A program made the translations under genes and the position numbers. Shown piece after piece: positions 47,780 through 60,336 of a DNA stretch of 64,000 bases. The notes under the pieces are model-generated. The model did not search any database. It was not told the origin of the DNA and saw only the letters and a program-made list of their open reading frames with translations. Source of the stretch: Trifolium pratense (taxonomy: Eukaryota; Streptophyta; Magnoliopsida; Fabales; Fabaceae); the NCBI RefSeq assembly GCF_020283565.1, contig NC_060061.1, positions 35,005,362 through 35,069,361 of the forward strand, written 5' to 3'. Position 1 is the stretch's first letter, and each line of letters starts with the position of its first letter.

Positions 47780-50167
47780 TCAAGCTTCCAATGGTTCCTC
47801 CATAACTGTTGCAACATCAGCCATATTAGTTAGTTAATTTCTTCTATACCTTTTGTTTTCTTTGGGAGACATGGGAGAGGGCGGGTTCAGAGGGATGAGG
47901 CAATACCTTTTCTTTTTATAGGTACTTCAGCATCACTGATAACTGGCGCCTTGGTTGGGACATCAGGAAGGTCCAACTTTTCATCAATCTCTGCAGGAAC
48001 TGTGGTAGGAGCTTCAGGAAGATCTTCGACTGCAAGCTGATGAAAATAATATGAATTTGGTCAATTGCCGTGCAATAAGGATTTATGGGGGGAAGGGATC
48101 AATGCATCTATTGCATATGCCTCTATGAATGTAATTGAGCAACATTTTATTTTTGTTTGGCATGATTTATGCGAGTATTTCCTTCCTAATTTTGAATTTT
48201 TAACCTCTGCAATCAATCACTATCTCAAAACTTCGCTAAGAGATGGACAAACAATTGAATTCTATGTTTCCATTGACAGCATTATTACCGAACAGTCACA
48301 TTATGCAGCTAATTGCAGTACACACTTTTTTATGCTAGATGTCATACCATAAATAACTTAGGTTCATTACTTCATTGTATAATAAAACCAAATCAAATTA
48401 AACTCACAATGAAGAACCTCTGTTTACTAAATTTAGCTGATATAATAACATTTCATTCCTCCAGCAACTAGGTACAGTAAGTGAAAACGGATAAATTGAA
48501 GCATAATGGTATATACTAGCATCTCCTTTCCACACTACTATAATTATGGCGTTAATACAAATGGAAAAATATGAATGGGATTATATTGGAACAACTATAA
48601 GTCAATACAAAATCATAAAAAATGAAAATTCATGTACCTGGGTTTCCAAGTTCTCAAACTCTGCCAGAACTTCCTCTTCATCTTCTGCTGATAATTGCTC
48701 CCCAAGTATTGCATGAATTTCCTTCAAATTCAACAAAATAATGTAAACCATCAGCAAGTTTCAAACATAAACAAAAATAAAATAAAATGCAGGAGATGGG
48801 AATTGCCAAAGAAAAAGTAGCAGCTCAATAGTAACAGCGCAAAAAGCTCAATCAAACTGGTACAGCTTTAATCCCTAATCCCGACCCCTAAAAAATTGTA
48901 ACGAGTCTGGATGTGGAGGTCAGTTTTGAAAAGCAGTAAGAGTAAGGATAAGAGTGAACTCAAACTTACATCTTGATAAGCTTTAGCTTCAGCAGTTTCA
49001 TCCATAAGTTTCTGAACATCCTCAATGTTTATCTCACTTTGTATGGCTTTCATTGCATCATTACCGGCCTTCAAACTTTCAAACACGGCCTTTTGTTTGC
49101 TTGCCAGTTCGATATCTGCTAACTGAACCAAGGAAATAAATGTAAGCATCTCTTTTAAACAAAACCAAAACAAAACAGAGAATACAACTTTTTTAAGAAA
49201 TGACAGAGAAGAGTAAGACATTACTTGTTGCTCAACATTTATTAGCCAGGCGTCAACTTGCTTCAACAATTCTTCTTGTGTCTTTTTTTTCTTTAATGCC
49301 AGCAAGGCCCTATCTTTCTTCTTTTCACGGATCAAGTCTCGTGCAGCTTGCTTTTCTGCTTCAATAACAGCATCAAGCTGGAAAACAAAGAACGCATAAA
49401 GCAAATAACTCAAGCAAGGCAATGCATCCTCTCTTAGCTACTTCAATACTTATGTCCTATCTAAACCTGTTACTTTATCAACAACCAGATAATTAAGAGC
49501 CATAAATCCCATCCCAGTTAATAACTAAAAAACTGCAAGCATCATCAAAAAGATCAAACCGTGGATTGTAGAAAAACACGGTACGTTCACATTCCTTTAC
49601 ACTACAATGCTATAGCCGCTATTTTGACAAGATTTTGTACTAAATTGCATATCGCATAACAATCTGTAGTTTGCTAAATTTCCGCTATCCTATAATGCTA
49701 TAGCCTCTATTTGACAACACTGATTTAACTAACTAATACTCACTATAAATTTTTTATAATTTTATATTAGTTTTACCTGCTGCAATTCAATTAACATGCT
49801 AGTACACAAAATGAATTCAATTAAAATGATAGCAACACCCTTCTAAACTTCACCACAAAATGAATTCAATTAACATGCTAGTACACCATTTTGATTAATC
49901 CCAAGCTCTATACTTGAGTTCAATTATTAATTTTTATCTAAACTTTAGTTCAATTCTTGAATTCCCTTTCAACCCTAAAATCAAATTATGAGAAAATTTC
50001 ACATTGACAATCAAAGTGGAAGAACAAAAACGAAATTGAGGTAAAAGGGTGTTGAAAAAAGTAACCTTTTGTTGATATTGAGCAAGTTTGCGTCTCTGGG
50101 TCTTGAGTGCTAGAATTGCACGATCCACATCCGTTACCTTAGGTTTCTTGACGAATACATTCCCCAT
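47780..50167 (-). CDS. VPS20: ESCRT-III subunit VPS20/CHMP6 (215 aa, six exons)
   Basis: Exons 50167-50066, 49377-49225, 49122-48970, 48721-48638, 48036-47907 and 47805-47780; 648 nt. The product starts [20 protein letters not shown]: Gly2 fits N-myristoylation, which brings VPS20 to endosomal membranes. A long basic coiled coil follows ([19 protein letters not shown]) and then the Snf7-family acidic C-terminal part ([19 protein letters not shown] and [18 protein letters not shown]), ending [11 protein letters not shown]20 links ESCRT-II to Snf7 polymerisation in multivesicular-body sorting. Length is near that of Arabidopsis VPS20.1 (At5g63880). An upstream in-frame ATG near 50254 is less likely because it would bury the myristoylation glycine. 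Confidence 0.92.
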
Positions 50168-50622
50168 CGATTTGTTGATTTTGATGCTGTTGATAATAAT
50201 ATGGGCATCAACTATAACCTTTAGAGGAATAATAATGATGATGATCAAATTCAAAAGATTACAAATTCAATTTGAAGGTATTGGGTTTGGGTTTTTAGTT
50301 TTTTCTGTTGAAGGGGTTTTGTCGTTTCCACTTTTCAACAGCTCACAACCTGGTGCAGCTTTATTCCAATTCAATGCACAGATGGATGACATGTGGCAAA
50401 TATTAATCAAACGGTTGATATTTAAAGCATTTGTTTTAATAAATAAATAAAAAACAGAATAGAAAGAAGAGAGTGCGTGTTATTTCAGTTCATCTTCTTC
50501 TTCTTCCTCCCATCACTCTTCTCTTCATCTCGCCGCCGTCGCCCGTCACAACAGAAGCTGTTATCCTCCCTTCATCTCCACTTACCGCCTCTCCGCCGCC
50601 GCTGAGTAGTAATCACACAATA
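50168..50622. promoter_or_regulatory. Divergent promoter between VPS20 and FOLD4
   Basis: Start codons of VPS20 (minus) and FOLD4 (plus) are 455 bp apart, so both promoters and leaders share this interval. The FOLD4 side is C/T-rich (CATCTTCTTCTTCTTCCTCC near 50491), typical of a plant 5' UTR. An in-frame ATG-less stop at 50604-50606 supports 50623 as the FOLD4 start in one frame, while an overlapping frame from 50473 is an artefact of low-complexity sequence or an N-terminal extension. Confidence 0.5.
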
Positions 50623-52933
50623 ATGGCTTCTTCTTCTATTTTCAATCCTCCTTCTTCCACCACTGCTCTCCTCCTCCGCCGCACTCGCCACCCAATCCAT
50701 GTAGGTCCCACCTCTCTCCGCTTCTTGACCAGTCACTCCACTCCTCCTTCATCCCATCTTGTCTCCATCGGTATATTCCCAACTCATTTACATTCTAGAA
50801 TTTTCTCTTAGGTCCTGTTATTATTTGCTAGAATTTTCTTGTTTTTCATTTTGTGAATTTTTTTACAGCTGCTAGTGCTACTGAGGCTTCTGTGGCTAAG
50901 GTGATTGATGGAAAATTAGTGGCAAAACAAATCAGAGATGAGATAGCAGCTGAAGTCTCTAGGATGAAAGAAGCTGTAGGTGTCATTCCAGGGTTAGCTG
51001 TTATACTTGTTGGAGATAGAAAAGACTCTGCAACTTATGTGCGTAACAAGAAGAAGGCTTGTGAATCCGTTGGAATCAATTCTTTGGAAGTAAATTTGCC
51101 TGCAGATACCACTGAAGAACAAGTTTTGAATTATATTTCAGGCTACAATGATGATCCTTCTGTTCATGGCATTCTTGTTCAGCTACCTTTACCGTCTGTA
51201 TGCTTCTAGATCTCTTAACATCTTTTTCTTTTTAGAGATATTAAGGGCCCGTCTGGATTGACTTATTTTTGAGCTTATACGAAACAACTTATGTGAATAA
51301 ATAAGTTTTTATATATTATTATATGTTTTTCAAGGTGGTTTATGAGAAAATAGCTTATAAAGATACCATTTTTGTCAGTGACAACTTATGAATTAACATA
51401 AAAGTTTCCAAACAGGCCCTAATTGTAATTGTAATTGTAATTATCATTTTTGTTCTCTACGTTATACTTTGATAGTGTGTATATTGTGTAGTTGTTACTA
51501 GGTTTGCTAATCTTGAGGGATTTCAATTTGCCCCCCCTTCCCTTGTATATGTCATTGTACAGATTCATTCAGAAAGAATAATACAATCATTCAGGCCATA
51601 TGTAGTTAGCCTATTTGTATATCTACGATAAACATTCAAGTAACATTAATTACTATTAGAAATTGTGTTGGGTCTAACTCAATTGACTTGTAAGGTGAGA
51701 AATGTCTCCTACTTACAACAAACACTTTTTAGGCAATATATCTTTTTATGTGGGACTCAACACACAGCCTCACGCCCAAAACTAGACACGTGGAGTGTGA
51801 TCGAAGTGTGCCAAGAACCGGTGGCCCAACTGATCTTGGATAAAATTAAACTCTAATACCATATTAGAATTTGGGTTGAGCCTATGACAAAACATACTTG
51901 GAAGGTGAGGGATGTCTCCCACGTTTAAACACTTTTTAGGCCTTATCTCATCTAATGTGTGAGATTCTTGACAATAACTTACTCTTTAAGCCGAGTTTAT
52001 TGTCACCTAAACTATAACTATAATCCATAACCTAATGATTTTGTTGGTCTTGTGACAGCATATGAACGAACAAAATGTGTTGAATGCTGTTAGAATTGAG
52101 AAGGATGTAGATGGTTTTCATCCATTGAATATTGGTCGACTTGCCATGCGAGGAAGAGAACCTCTGTTTGTTCCTTGTACACCCAAGGGATGCATTGAAC
52201 TACTCCACAGATATGGCATTTCTATCAAAGGAAAGAGGGCTGTTGTGATTGGTCGGAGTAATATCGTCGGAATGCCAGCTGCTCTCCTGCTGCAAGTAAT
52301 ATTTCACTGCGCCAAACTTAATAACATTCAGTTATAGTTCAAAACTAGTTATATTTCAGTATGAATGTTTTCTCTTTTCCTTTTGCTTCAAACAAATACA
52401 TTTCCACTCACTCCTTTATATGTCTTTTATGCTACTAGAGGGAAGATGCTACTGTCAGTGTTGTCCATTCCAGGACTAGTAACCCTGAAGAGATCACAAG
52501 ACAGGCAGATATCATCATCGCTGCTGTTGGACAACCAAACATGGTTAGGGGAAGCTGGATAAAACCTGATGCAGTCATTATCGATGTTGGAATCAACCCA
52601 GTAGATGTGAGTAGATTTATTTCTAGGCCTTGTTTATTGTATGTATACATTAAGATCTCTCTCACTTGGTAGTGTTTGTAGAATGAACAAATTTCATATT
52701 TGATTCTTGAATTTTGATATGAAGGTTGCTTAACCATTGCACTTTTTGTGTGTTTGTGACAGGATCCAAGTAGCTCCCGAGGTTATAAATTGGTTGGAGA
52801 TGTTTGTTATGAAGAAGCCATAAAAGTTGCCTCTGCTATTACACCTGTTCCTGGAGGAGTTGGTCCAATGACCATTGCAATGCTTCTGCAAAATACACTC
52901 ACTTCCGCAAAGAGAATTAACAGTTTTCAGTAG
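50623..52933 (+). CDS. FOLD4: Plastid methylene-THF dehydrogenase/cyclohydrolase (350 aa)
   Basis: Exons 50623-50770, 50869-51197, 52059-52295, 52439-52606 and 52763-52933; 1053 nt, all GT-AG. The bifunctional enzyme interconverts 5,10-methylene-THF and 10-formyl-THF with NADP. The first about 55 residues are Ser/Thr/Arg/Pro-rich ([20 protein letters not shown]), a chloroplast transit peptide, hence FOLD4 rather than the cytosolic forms. Family signatures are present in order: the active-site [13 protein letters not shown] (Tyr about 106, Lys about 110), [29 protein letters not shown], the NADP-binding [13 protein letters not shown], and [15 protein letters not shown] near the C-terminus. The second intron carries a MITE and other repeats. 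Confidence 0.93.
51245..51419. mobile_element. Tourist-like MITE in FOLD4 intron 2
   Basis: Ends GGGCCCGTCTGGATTGAC and CCAAACAGGCCC with TAA duplications (51242-51244 and 51420-51422). The inside has CTTATACGAAACAACTTATG-type repeats. PIF/Harbinger-derived, 175 bp. Confidence 0.75.
51660..52010. repeat. Dispersed-repeat block in FOLD4 intron 2
   Basis: Two related halves contain AAGGTGAGAAATGTCTCC and AAGGTGAGGGATGTCTCCCA followed by AACACTTTTTAGGC, with TGTGGGACTC/TGTGTGAGATTC after each. This looks like paired short LTRs or a TRIM-like element, but borders are not resolved. Confidence 0.45.
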
Positions 52934-53113
52934 TCTAATAAAAGGATGTGTGTCATTATGAGATTTGATCTATTTTCTCTTGATAGGAATATCACATGAT
53001 ATAGTTGTGATTTTGTTACAGGAATTAATCACTAAATAATTAGTTTCTTTTAAATAATAGTTACTTTATGTCATTTTACTCTTTTAGCCCCGAGAGTTGT
53101 ATTTAAAGGCCTT

Positions 53114-54404
53114 GTGCCTCATTTGAAACACACTCATGTGATGGAGGTTGTTGAGTGTGGAAAAGCAAAGGTAACTGGAACATTACTAGATGGATTATGC
53201 ATCAAGGTTCCAAAATTGTTGGCACCTGAACCACAACTTGCTGACACTTGCAGTTATTGCAGTGATATTTTTTATGGTGGTTCTAGTTCTGTTTTCGCAA
53301 ATATTCACTGTTATTTTGATTATAGTGCAGGGGTCAGAATATTTGATTTTGTCTCTCAAGCCGGTGGTAATGAAATTGCTTCACTGCTATCTTTCATGAA
53401 GCTCTATACATATCCCATTGACAATAGCTATGAGTTAAATATGTTTTCTCACGCTATTAGAAATTTCACCTTTGAATGTTCTTGTCTGACAATTGATGAT
53501 GCATTTAGGAGATTGTCACTTTTGTTGACTATGCATTTTGCCGCTGAAATTTAAGTTTTTGTTATAGTTCATGTCATAGGAATTAAGCATTTTGTCCATA
53601 GGAGAGTGAGAAAGCCAATTGGAAATGTCTGCTCACTTATTGTTAATGAAACTTTCAATAAGTTTGCTAAAAAATGGATACTTTTTGCAAATTCAATCAT
53701 CCTTACATTGAAGCTATCAAATTTGTTGGCCATGTTCAGAACATATACATATGGAGCAAATATGGTTATTACCCAAATACTATATAGCATGATTAAGGAA
53801 GTTTCTATCACATTGGATGATTGGTTTAAAGCCTATGAGGAAGATATCATCATTTTTCTATATCTCTTTTTGTTAAGAATAAACATTTTTTGTTGGTATT
53901 AAATTGATCAACAAGTGCATTACTCAAGTTTACCAACAAGAAGCTCAATTGTGCTTTGTGTACAAAGCTAAGTTCACAAAAAGTTTGGAGTCTGCTACTT
54001 GCAAATTTCACATGGCATTTGAGCTTCAACATGTCCACATTTGGAGCTACTTGAATGCTTTTTTTAATGGTATGAAGGTGATAAGTATTCCAATACATGA
54101 AAATGTTCTCAATTTGACCTCTGAAGTTTCTCTTACAGTAGATTCCATGCATGACAATTTATATGAAATACTTAATCTAACCTATCATCTTGGTCTCACT
54201 CGTATTGACGATCAAAGAAAGAAAGAAAGCGTGTTGACCTCTAAAAATAGGTTCCTGCTCGATAAACACTTTCCTACAATGAATAGACGAACCGAGCTCA
54301 ATGCAAAGAACTCTAGTAGGACAGCTGGTTACCTTTTTTTTTTCTTTCTAAAATGTGATTCCGACACTTGGCAAAGACCTTGTGCCGCGGAAGCAAAGTC
54401 GTAG
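53114..54404 (+). pseudogene. Unrecognised coding-like block downstream of FOLD4
   Basis: Open frames at 53114-53554 (146 codons), 53606-53902 (98) and 53904-54404 (166) lie in the same direction. They are richer in mixed codons than the neighbouring intergenic DNA, which suggests a decayed gene or captured fragments, possibly transposon-borne. The first is Cys-containing (CSYCSDIFYGG) with hydrophobic stretches; the third has KSLESATCKFHMAFELQHVH. I recognise no domain, see no reliable splice model, and cannot exclude chance frames. Confidence 0.3.
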
Positions 54405-54409
54405 TTAGT

Positions 54410-54524
54410 AGCCCGTTAAGGAAAGCCCGCTCTATTCTTCTATTATATAGATACGTCTATTATAGCCCGTTAAGGAAATCAACCTCCGCTCTATTCTTCT
54501 ATTATACAGATACGTCTATTATAG
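54410..54524 (+). repeat. 54-60 bp tandem duplication
   Basis: AGCCCGTTAAGGAAA begins at 54410 and 54464; each copy continues CGCTCTATTCTTCTATTATA, then GATACGTCTATTATA. The second copy carries a small extra TCAACCT block. Confidence 0.8.
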
Positions 54525-55014
54525 GAAGTTCTAACACAAAATAAAATAAAAAGGTTGAGTAAGTAAAAAGAGAAAAAAGAATATACACTAATTTTACACC
54601 GTCAACCAATATCAACTATATTTTTCGCCACATCATCCTACTAAATCCCACTTTCTTAATATGATATGGAAGAATGCTTAATTCTTATCGGTTGCACGTG
54701 TAAAATATAGTCTTTAAACTTAGGAAAAAATTGAAAATGGTAACCAAAAAATAAAATAAAAAAGTGAAAAAAAGTGTTTGTTTCAAAAAGAAAAGAAGTG
54801 TGTTGAAGATAGTGAGAGTAGTGACCGAAGCGTCTCTTGTATCGATTCCAGTTCCGTTTGGGCGCCAAAAAGTTTCCAGGTTTTCATTTTTCCCTCTCTC
54901 TCTCTCTCTCTCTGATTTTTTCTCTATATATAGTTCGTTCTGCTTCTGCGTTTTCAAATCCAATAACTCCTCACATAACGTTACACACACAGCGACTCTT
55001 AGAACTTTCGAGAA
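54525..55014. promoter_or_regulatory. KIWI upstream region
   Basis: A CT dinucleotide run (about 54895-54914) is followed by CTATATATAG at about 54922-54931, a plausible TATA box about 85 bp before the start codon, in the usual plant arrangement. No specific operator sites are identified. Confidence 0.45.
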
Positions 55015-56788
55015 ATGTCTGGAACTACCGGAAAGGGGAAGAAGAGGGACGAACACGACACCACTTCCGACGGCGACGCTGAAACTCACGCGCCTCCCAA
55101 GAAGTCTATCAAGAAGGACTCCGACAAGGATAGTCCTGGTGACATCTTCGTAGCAGAGGTTGGTTTCTCAAAACCCTAAATTCATTTTTCTAGGGTTTTT
55201 GTTTTTAATTAACTCTTTCATTTTGTTTAATTAATGCAGCTTTCCAAGAACAGGAAGGTTTCTGTGAGGATCTGGCAGGGTAAGGTTTGGGTAGACATTC
55301 GTGAATTTTACGATAAAGATGGCAAGCAATGTCCTGGCAAAAAAGGTATTATTCCAGGAGTTTGTGATTTTTTATTTGTTTGTGTGGATGCATGCTATTA
55401 TGTATTGTGGTTGTTTAGTTTGTTATTCGAGGAGATTGTTGAAATATTGAATAGGAGGATAGGATGATCAAGTTGATCAATTGATGATAACTGCAGTTTT
55501 TACTTCCATATAGATTGTGATTAGTGACTATTTGCTTCTTAAACATATGTTATGTTGTAGTAGTGACATACATATTATGATCCTTGTTGCTATCTATTTG
55601 TAATGTGTGTGGTGATTTTCATATGGTGTCAAGCTGTGTTAGATAGATAACTTATGAACTTGATTATCTGCAACATTCTTTGATTCTGATTGAAAGGGGT
55701 GGGCGACTTATGGTGGAGCTCAACATGTTCATTTCATTTCATATGAGAAACCCAAATTCAATGCTAGGAACCCAAATTGGAACTAGTTTTTGTTTTACTG
55801 TTAGGAACCCAAATTCAATGCTAAATAGAAAACATTATTATTGATTGAAAGTAGATGTATTACAGAAGGATAACTCCTGTAACCCAGAGCTAAAGCTCCT
55901 CGGAGAAGAGACATGTCTCTCGTTGCCCAAACCATAAGGTTTCTAACAGAATGGTTCTCCATGCCCTCACTCTTGCTATCCCTATCCCTTTCCTTTATAT
56001 AACTAACATTTCCCTCAAACTAGCCACATCAGCAAATGTAACCAACTTCTCTGTTCAACACATTCGTCGGGCATTTTGGTTAATATAGCATCTGCTGGAT
56101 CATATTGTTGAAATTCAAAAGCCTTGTAATGGCAAAGGTTTTAAAGAAAAGTTTAAGTATGCTGGTTTTGTGATCTACATTTGTGTTGAAAATTTATGTT
56201 TGCTTGGCTTTACCTTTCTTACCAATGCTTGATTGCCTCTGTATTATTGTTGAGACTTGAGAGTTGTCTTGCAGAGTTGTTTGTATTTTGACCCAATTTA
56301 CTTTTATAACTGTTTTCATTGGTGTTCTAGACAATTTTTTGTGATTTTTGGTATACATATATGATCATGGAATTATTCTAGATTGCTTGAAAAGTTTTCA
56401 GTTTGGATCAAGTAGAGTACCTGAATAGATTCTGTTGTCTTCTGAGTTCATTGACATTGGTTGATATATGTACTCAATCCCACCAAGTTGGATGGGACGA
56501 TGCTTGGTGGAGGCTGTTAAATTGATGTAAATTTATAATGACATTTGTATACTTGTTTTCAGGTATCTCATTGAGCAAGGATCAGGTACATCTTGAAACT
56601 ATAATGACATTGTATATTTACAAGTTCTTTTCTATACCTGTATCAAATCTGTTGGTTGGTTTACTGGCCTAGAATATAGGATTTGGAACCCATTATTCAT
56701 TGATTAATTTTCTGTATCTCTCCTGTGTGTGCAGTGGATTGTGCTTCGTGATCACATTTCAGAAATTGACAAGGCAGTCCAAGATTGA
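55015..56788 (+). CDS. KIWI: PC4-type transcriptional coactivator KIWI (108 aa)
   Basis: Exons 55015-55158, 55240-55345, 56563-56585 and 56735-56788, all GT-AG, 327 nt. The N-terminal half is charged and Ser/Lys-rich (KKSIKKDSDKDSPGDIFVAE). The C-terminal half is the PC4 single-stranded DNA-binding domain: KVSVRIWQGKVWVDIREFYD, KDGKQCPGKKGISLS and DQWIVLRDHISEIDKAV (residues about 50-105). Arabidopsis KIWI (At5g09250) is 107 residues. PC4 proteins bind ssDNA and bridge activators to the general transcription machinery in the nucleus. The third exon is only 23 nt. Confidence 0.92.
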
Positions 56789-57974
56789 GAAACTGTGCAC
56801 CAAGCGGAATTACAAGTCCAAATACTATCTGTGTGGGCTTGTTTAGTTTTTTCTTTTTTTGAATCATTAGAAGATTAGACATGGTCATATGATGTATTAG
56901 CCTATTAGGGCATGAAAACCTTTGGATCTTAGTGCATATTTGTTTTCTGTTTGGTGAATCTTGACTGTACGTCAAGGTCTAAACTTTATTTCGTAGCTTC
57001 CATGAAAGCCTGTTGGTTGGGCATTGAAATGTGCATCCAAACATATGGTTACCAGTGCATGTAAAGAAAGTGATGATCAGTTGACATAGTAGTTCTGTTA
57101 TTAACTAGCTTATATCCTGAAAGTGTGGGTTGAGTTTTTTTTTTACTTTCCAAAATATAATTAAAATAGTGCGCTTGTTTTTTCATCTGCCTCCACTTTT
57201 TTGCTTTCTCTAATTTTTTTCAAATAAAAGATCTAAAGCAAATTCCTCTTCTCTATAAATTACCATGATGCTCTTGGCCCTTTCATATGCCTTCAATGCT
57301 CTTAACTCATTAGCTATATGGATTATAGTTTCGACCATCATTTTCAAGAGTTGAATTACTCAATCACATAAGAAAAAAGTTGATTGCTCTTTTACCTCTG
57401 AGGATATGGTGATGGGGTTAACTCCATACCACTGTCTCCAACATGTTTAGAGTCCCTTCTAACCACAACAATTATCTTTTTTAGCAACTACTTTTAAGAG
57501 GATGGAGGTGAAAGGTAATTGAACTCATGGAAGTGTTTGGTGAAAAGAGCAAGAGCAATTGTGCCGATGAAAGTGAAAATTATGGATTTCGATCGCTTGT
57601 TGTAGACAAACCACTATGGTTTCATACTATTTTAAATTTTGGCCCTGTGATTAAATGGTTTAGATGCATTATTGCGTCACAGTAAAATGCACCAAATCCA
57701 AATCTTCAGTAGAGAACATGTAAAATCCTAAAAATTTCAAAATTTTACACGTACGCTACTTAAGTGGAGAATTGAATTCTTTACTTAAGTAGAGAACTGC
57801 AGAGAATTTCTCATTTTATTAATGTCCGTCACTTAAATGAAAATTAGAAGGGCGCACGAGAAAACACGTAGAGCGCCAAAAGAAATTTTCAATGAGGTTA
57901 GATCAATGAAGACATTTGATTCAATTCTTATTAAACATATATGAAAGTGGTGGTGTACTTAACCGATTTCCATT
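56789..57974. other. KIWI 3' region and intergenic DNA
   Basis: The KIWI 3' UTR and AT-rich DNA. Near 57710-57800 GTAGAGAAC and TACTTAAGT motifs repeat locally. I see no gene. Confidence 0.4.
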
Positions 57975-58049
57975 TTCAATTATTTTCATTACTAAATTTT
58001 TAAAATATTTTAGGAAGTATGAAAGAGATTTGAGTTCGGTGTCACACTT

Positions 58050-58874
58050 CTACTATCCAAGAAAATAAGACACTAATGAAATCTCTAATTTGCCCTTTTT
58101 CATTTTTTGACACATAATCTAATTCAGGGTTATTTGTGTCATTATTCAAAGTTAGTATAAAATAACTACCTATTATCTGATGGTTTCTCTTAAAGTTTGT
58201 ACAAAAAAACTTCTCATTATGTTACTCTTATTTTAACTTCCACTTATTTTTCTTCTACTTCAATCCTTTATGATTGGAAACTTAAACATAGCATAAGCAT
58301 ATTGAAACTTCTGGTGTTTGTATCAATCTTTTAAAAGGTATAATCATGATTTTTTTTTTGTGTTTTTTTTTTGTATTTCATGTATTGTTGTTATACTGAA
58401 GTTATCACAAACAAACTTTGTTTCTATTTCATGTATTGTTCTTATATTACATGAAATAGAAAAATTCAGTATAAGATAATACATGAAATAGAAAAAAAGT
58501 TTGTTTTTGATAACTTCCGTATAACAACAATACATGAAATACAAAAAAAAAAACAAAAAAGAAAATCATGATTGTACCTTCTAAAAGATTGATAGAAACA
58601 CCAGAAGTTTCAATATGCTTATGCTATGTCTAAGTTTCCAATCATAAAGGATTGAAGTAGAAGAAAAATAAGAAAAATAAGTGGAAGTTAAAATAAGAGT
58701 AACATAATGGGAAGTTTTTTTCTACAAACTTTAAGAGAAACCATCAAATAATGGGTAGTTATTTTATACTAACTTTGAATAATGACACAAATAACCCTGA
58801 ATTAGATTATGTGTCAAAAAATTAAAAATGGCAAATTAGAGATTTCATTAGTATCTTATTTTCTTGGATAATAG
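58050..58874. mobile_element. Large foldback MITE in unit 1
   Basis: CTACTATCCAAGAAAATAAG at the left pairs with CTTATTTTCTTGGATAATAG at the right. The arms remain complementary for over 300 bp, through AATTTGCC, GATTGGAAAC and AAAATCATGATT blocks. The centre (about 58375-58550) contains further ATTTCATGTATTGTT/AACAATACATGAAAT pairs. Confidence 0.75.
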
Positions 58875-59236
58875 ATTTTTCAGAAACACTATTTTTTCTT
58901 CTTCTATATTTTTCCTTTTTTTACATCCTTGTCTTTTTTTATTTTGTTGTTGCTATTTTTAGGTTTTTTTTTTCATATCACCAAATATTTTTCCTTTTTT
59001 TTTGCTCTTTTAAGTTTGTTACATCCTTATTTTTTTTTGTTGCTATTTTTAGGTTTTTTTTATATCACCATAATGAATTTTCCCCTTTTTTTGCTATTAT
59101 TTTTTTGATACTTTGTTCCTAATTTATTTCTTGATACTTTCTTCATACTTTATGACTTTTTCTCCTTTTTCTACTTCATTTTCTATTATTATTTTAAAAC
59201 TTTCTGAGATAACATTGTTCAAATGTAGAACCGACG

Positions 59237-59380
59237 ATGCCAAGAGCTTTTGATGACGTGAAATCTGTCAATGATTCAAAAGAGCTATGAAAACTTGCTG
59301 TGAGGCTTGAAGACATCTGGACAGTAACTAATGGTGGAAAAGAGCATCTTGAATTTTTTATATTGGACAAACATGTATAA
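59237..59380 (+). pseudogene. RPA-like OB-fold exon fragment, unit 1
   Basis: A 48-codon reading starting at ATG contains KLAVRLEDIWTVTNGGKEHL and FFILDKHV, the opening of the DUF223/RPA1-like OB fold carried by plant Helitrons. A TGA lies where the family has Trp (after KEL), so it cannot be translated whole. The same TGA is present in the second copy. Confidence 0.55.
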
Positions 59381-59566
59381 TAAGTTTCATATATGTTTCA
59401 AAACATAACTATATATTTTTTTTGTTATCAAATGTATGTTTTTTTTTTTACTTCATATTCAATTCATTAATATTTTTCAATTATTTTCATTTTCAATTAT
59501 TTTCAATACTAAATTTTTAAAATATTTTAGGGAGTATGAAAGAGATTTGAGCTCGGTGTCACACTT

Positions 59567-60336
59567 CTACTATCCAAGAAAATAAGACACTAATGAAATC
59601 TCTAATTTGCCCTTTTTCATTTTTTGACACATAATCTAATTCAGGGTTATTTGTGTCATTATTCAAAGTTAGTATAAAATAACTACCTATTATCTGATGG
59701 TTTCTCTTAAAGTTTGTACAAAAAAACTTCTCATTATGTTACTCTTATTTTAACCTCCATTTATTTTTCTTCTACTTCAATCCTTTATGATTGGAAACTT
59801 AAACATAGTATAAGCATATTGAAACTTCTGGTGTTTGTATCAATCTTTTAAAAGGTATAATCATGATTTTTTGTTGTTGTGTTTTTTGTGTTTTTTTTTG
59901 TATTTCATGTATTGTTGTTATAATGAAGTTATCACAAACAAACTTTTTTTCTATTTCATGTATTGTTCTTATATTACATAAAATAGAAAAATCAGTATAA
60001 AAACAATACATGAAATAGAAAAAAAGTTTGTTTATGATAACTTCGTATAACAACAATACATGAAATACAAAAAAAACACAAAAAAGAAAATCATGATTGT
60101 ACATTCTAAAAGATTGAAGTAGAAGAAAAATAAGAAAAATAAGTGGAAGTTAAAATAAGAGTAACATAATGAGAAGTTTTTTTATACAAACTTTAAGAGA
60201 AACCATCAAATAATGGGTAGTTATTTAATACTAACTTTGAATAATGACACAAATAACCCTGAATTAGATTATGTGTCAAAAAAATGAAAAATGGCAAATT
60301 AGAGATTTCATTAGTATCTTATTTTCTTGGATAGTA
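59567..60336. mobile_element. Large foldback MITE in unit 2
   Basis: Duplicate of the foldback at 58050-58874. A stretch of about 60 bp of the right arm (the block around CACCAGAAGTTTCAATATGC) is missing here, so its hairpin is less complete. Confidence 0.72.
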
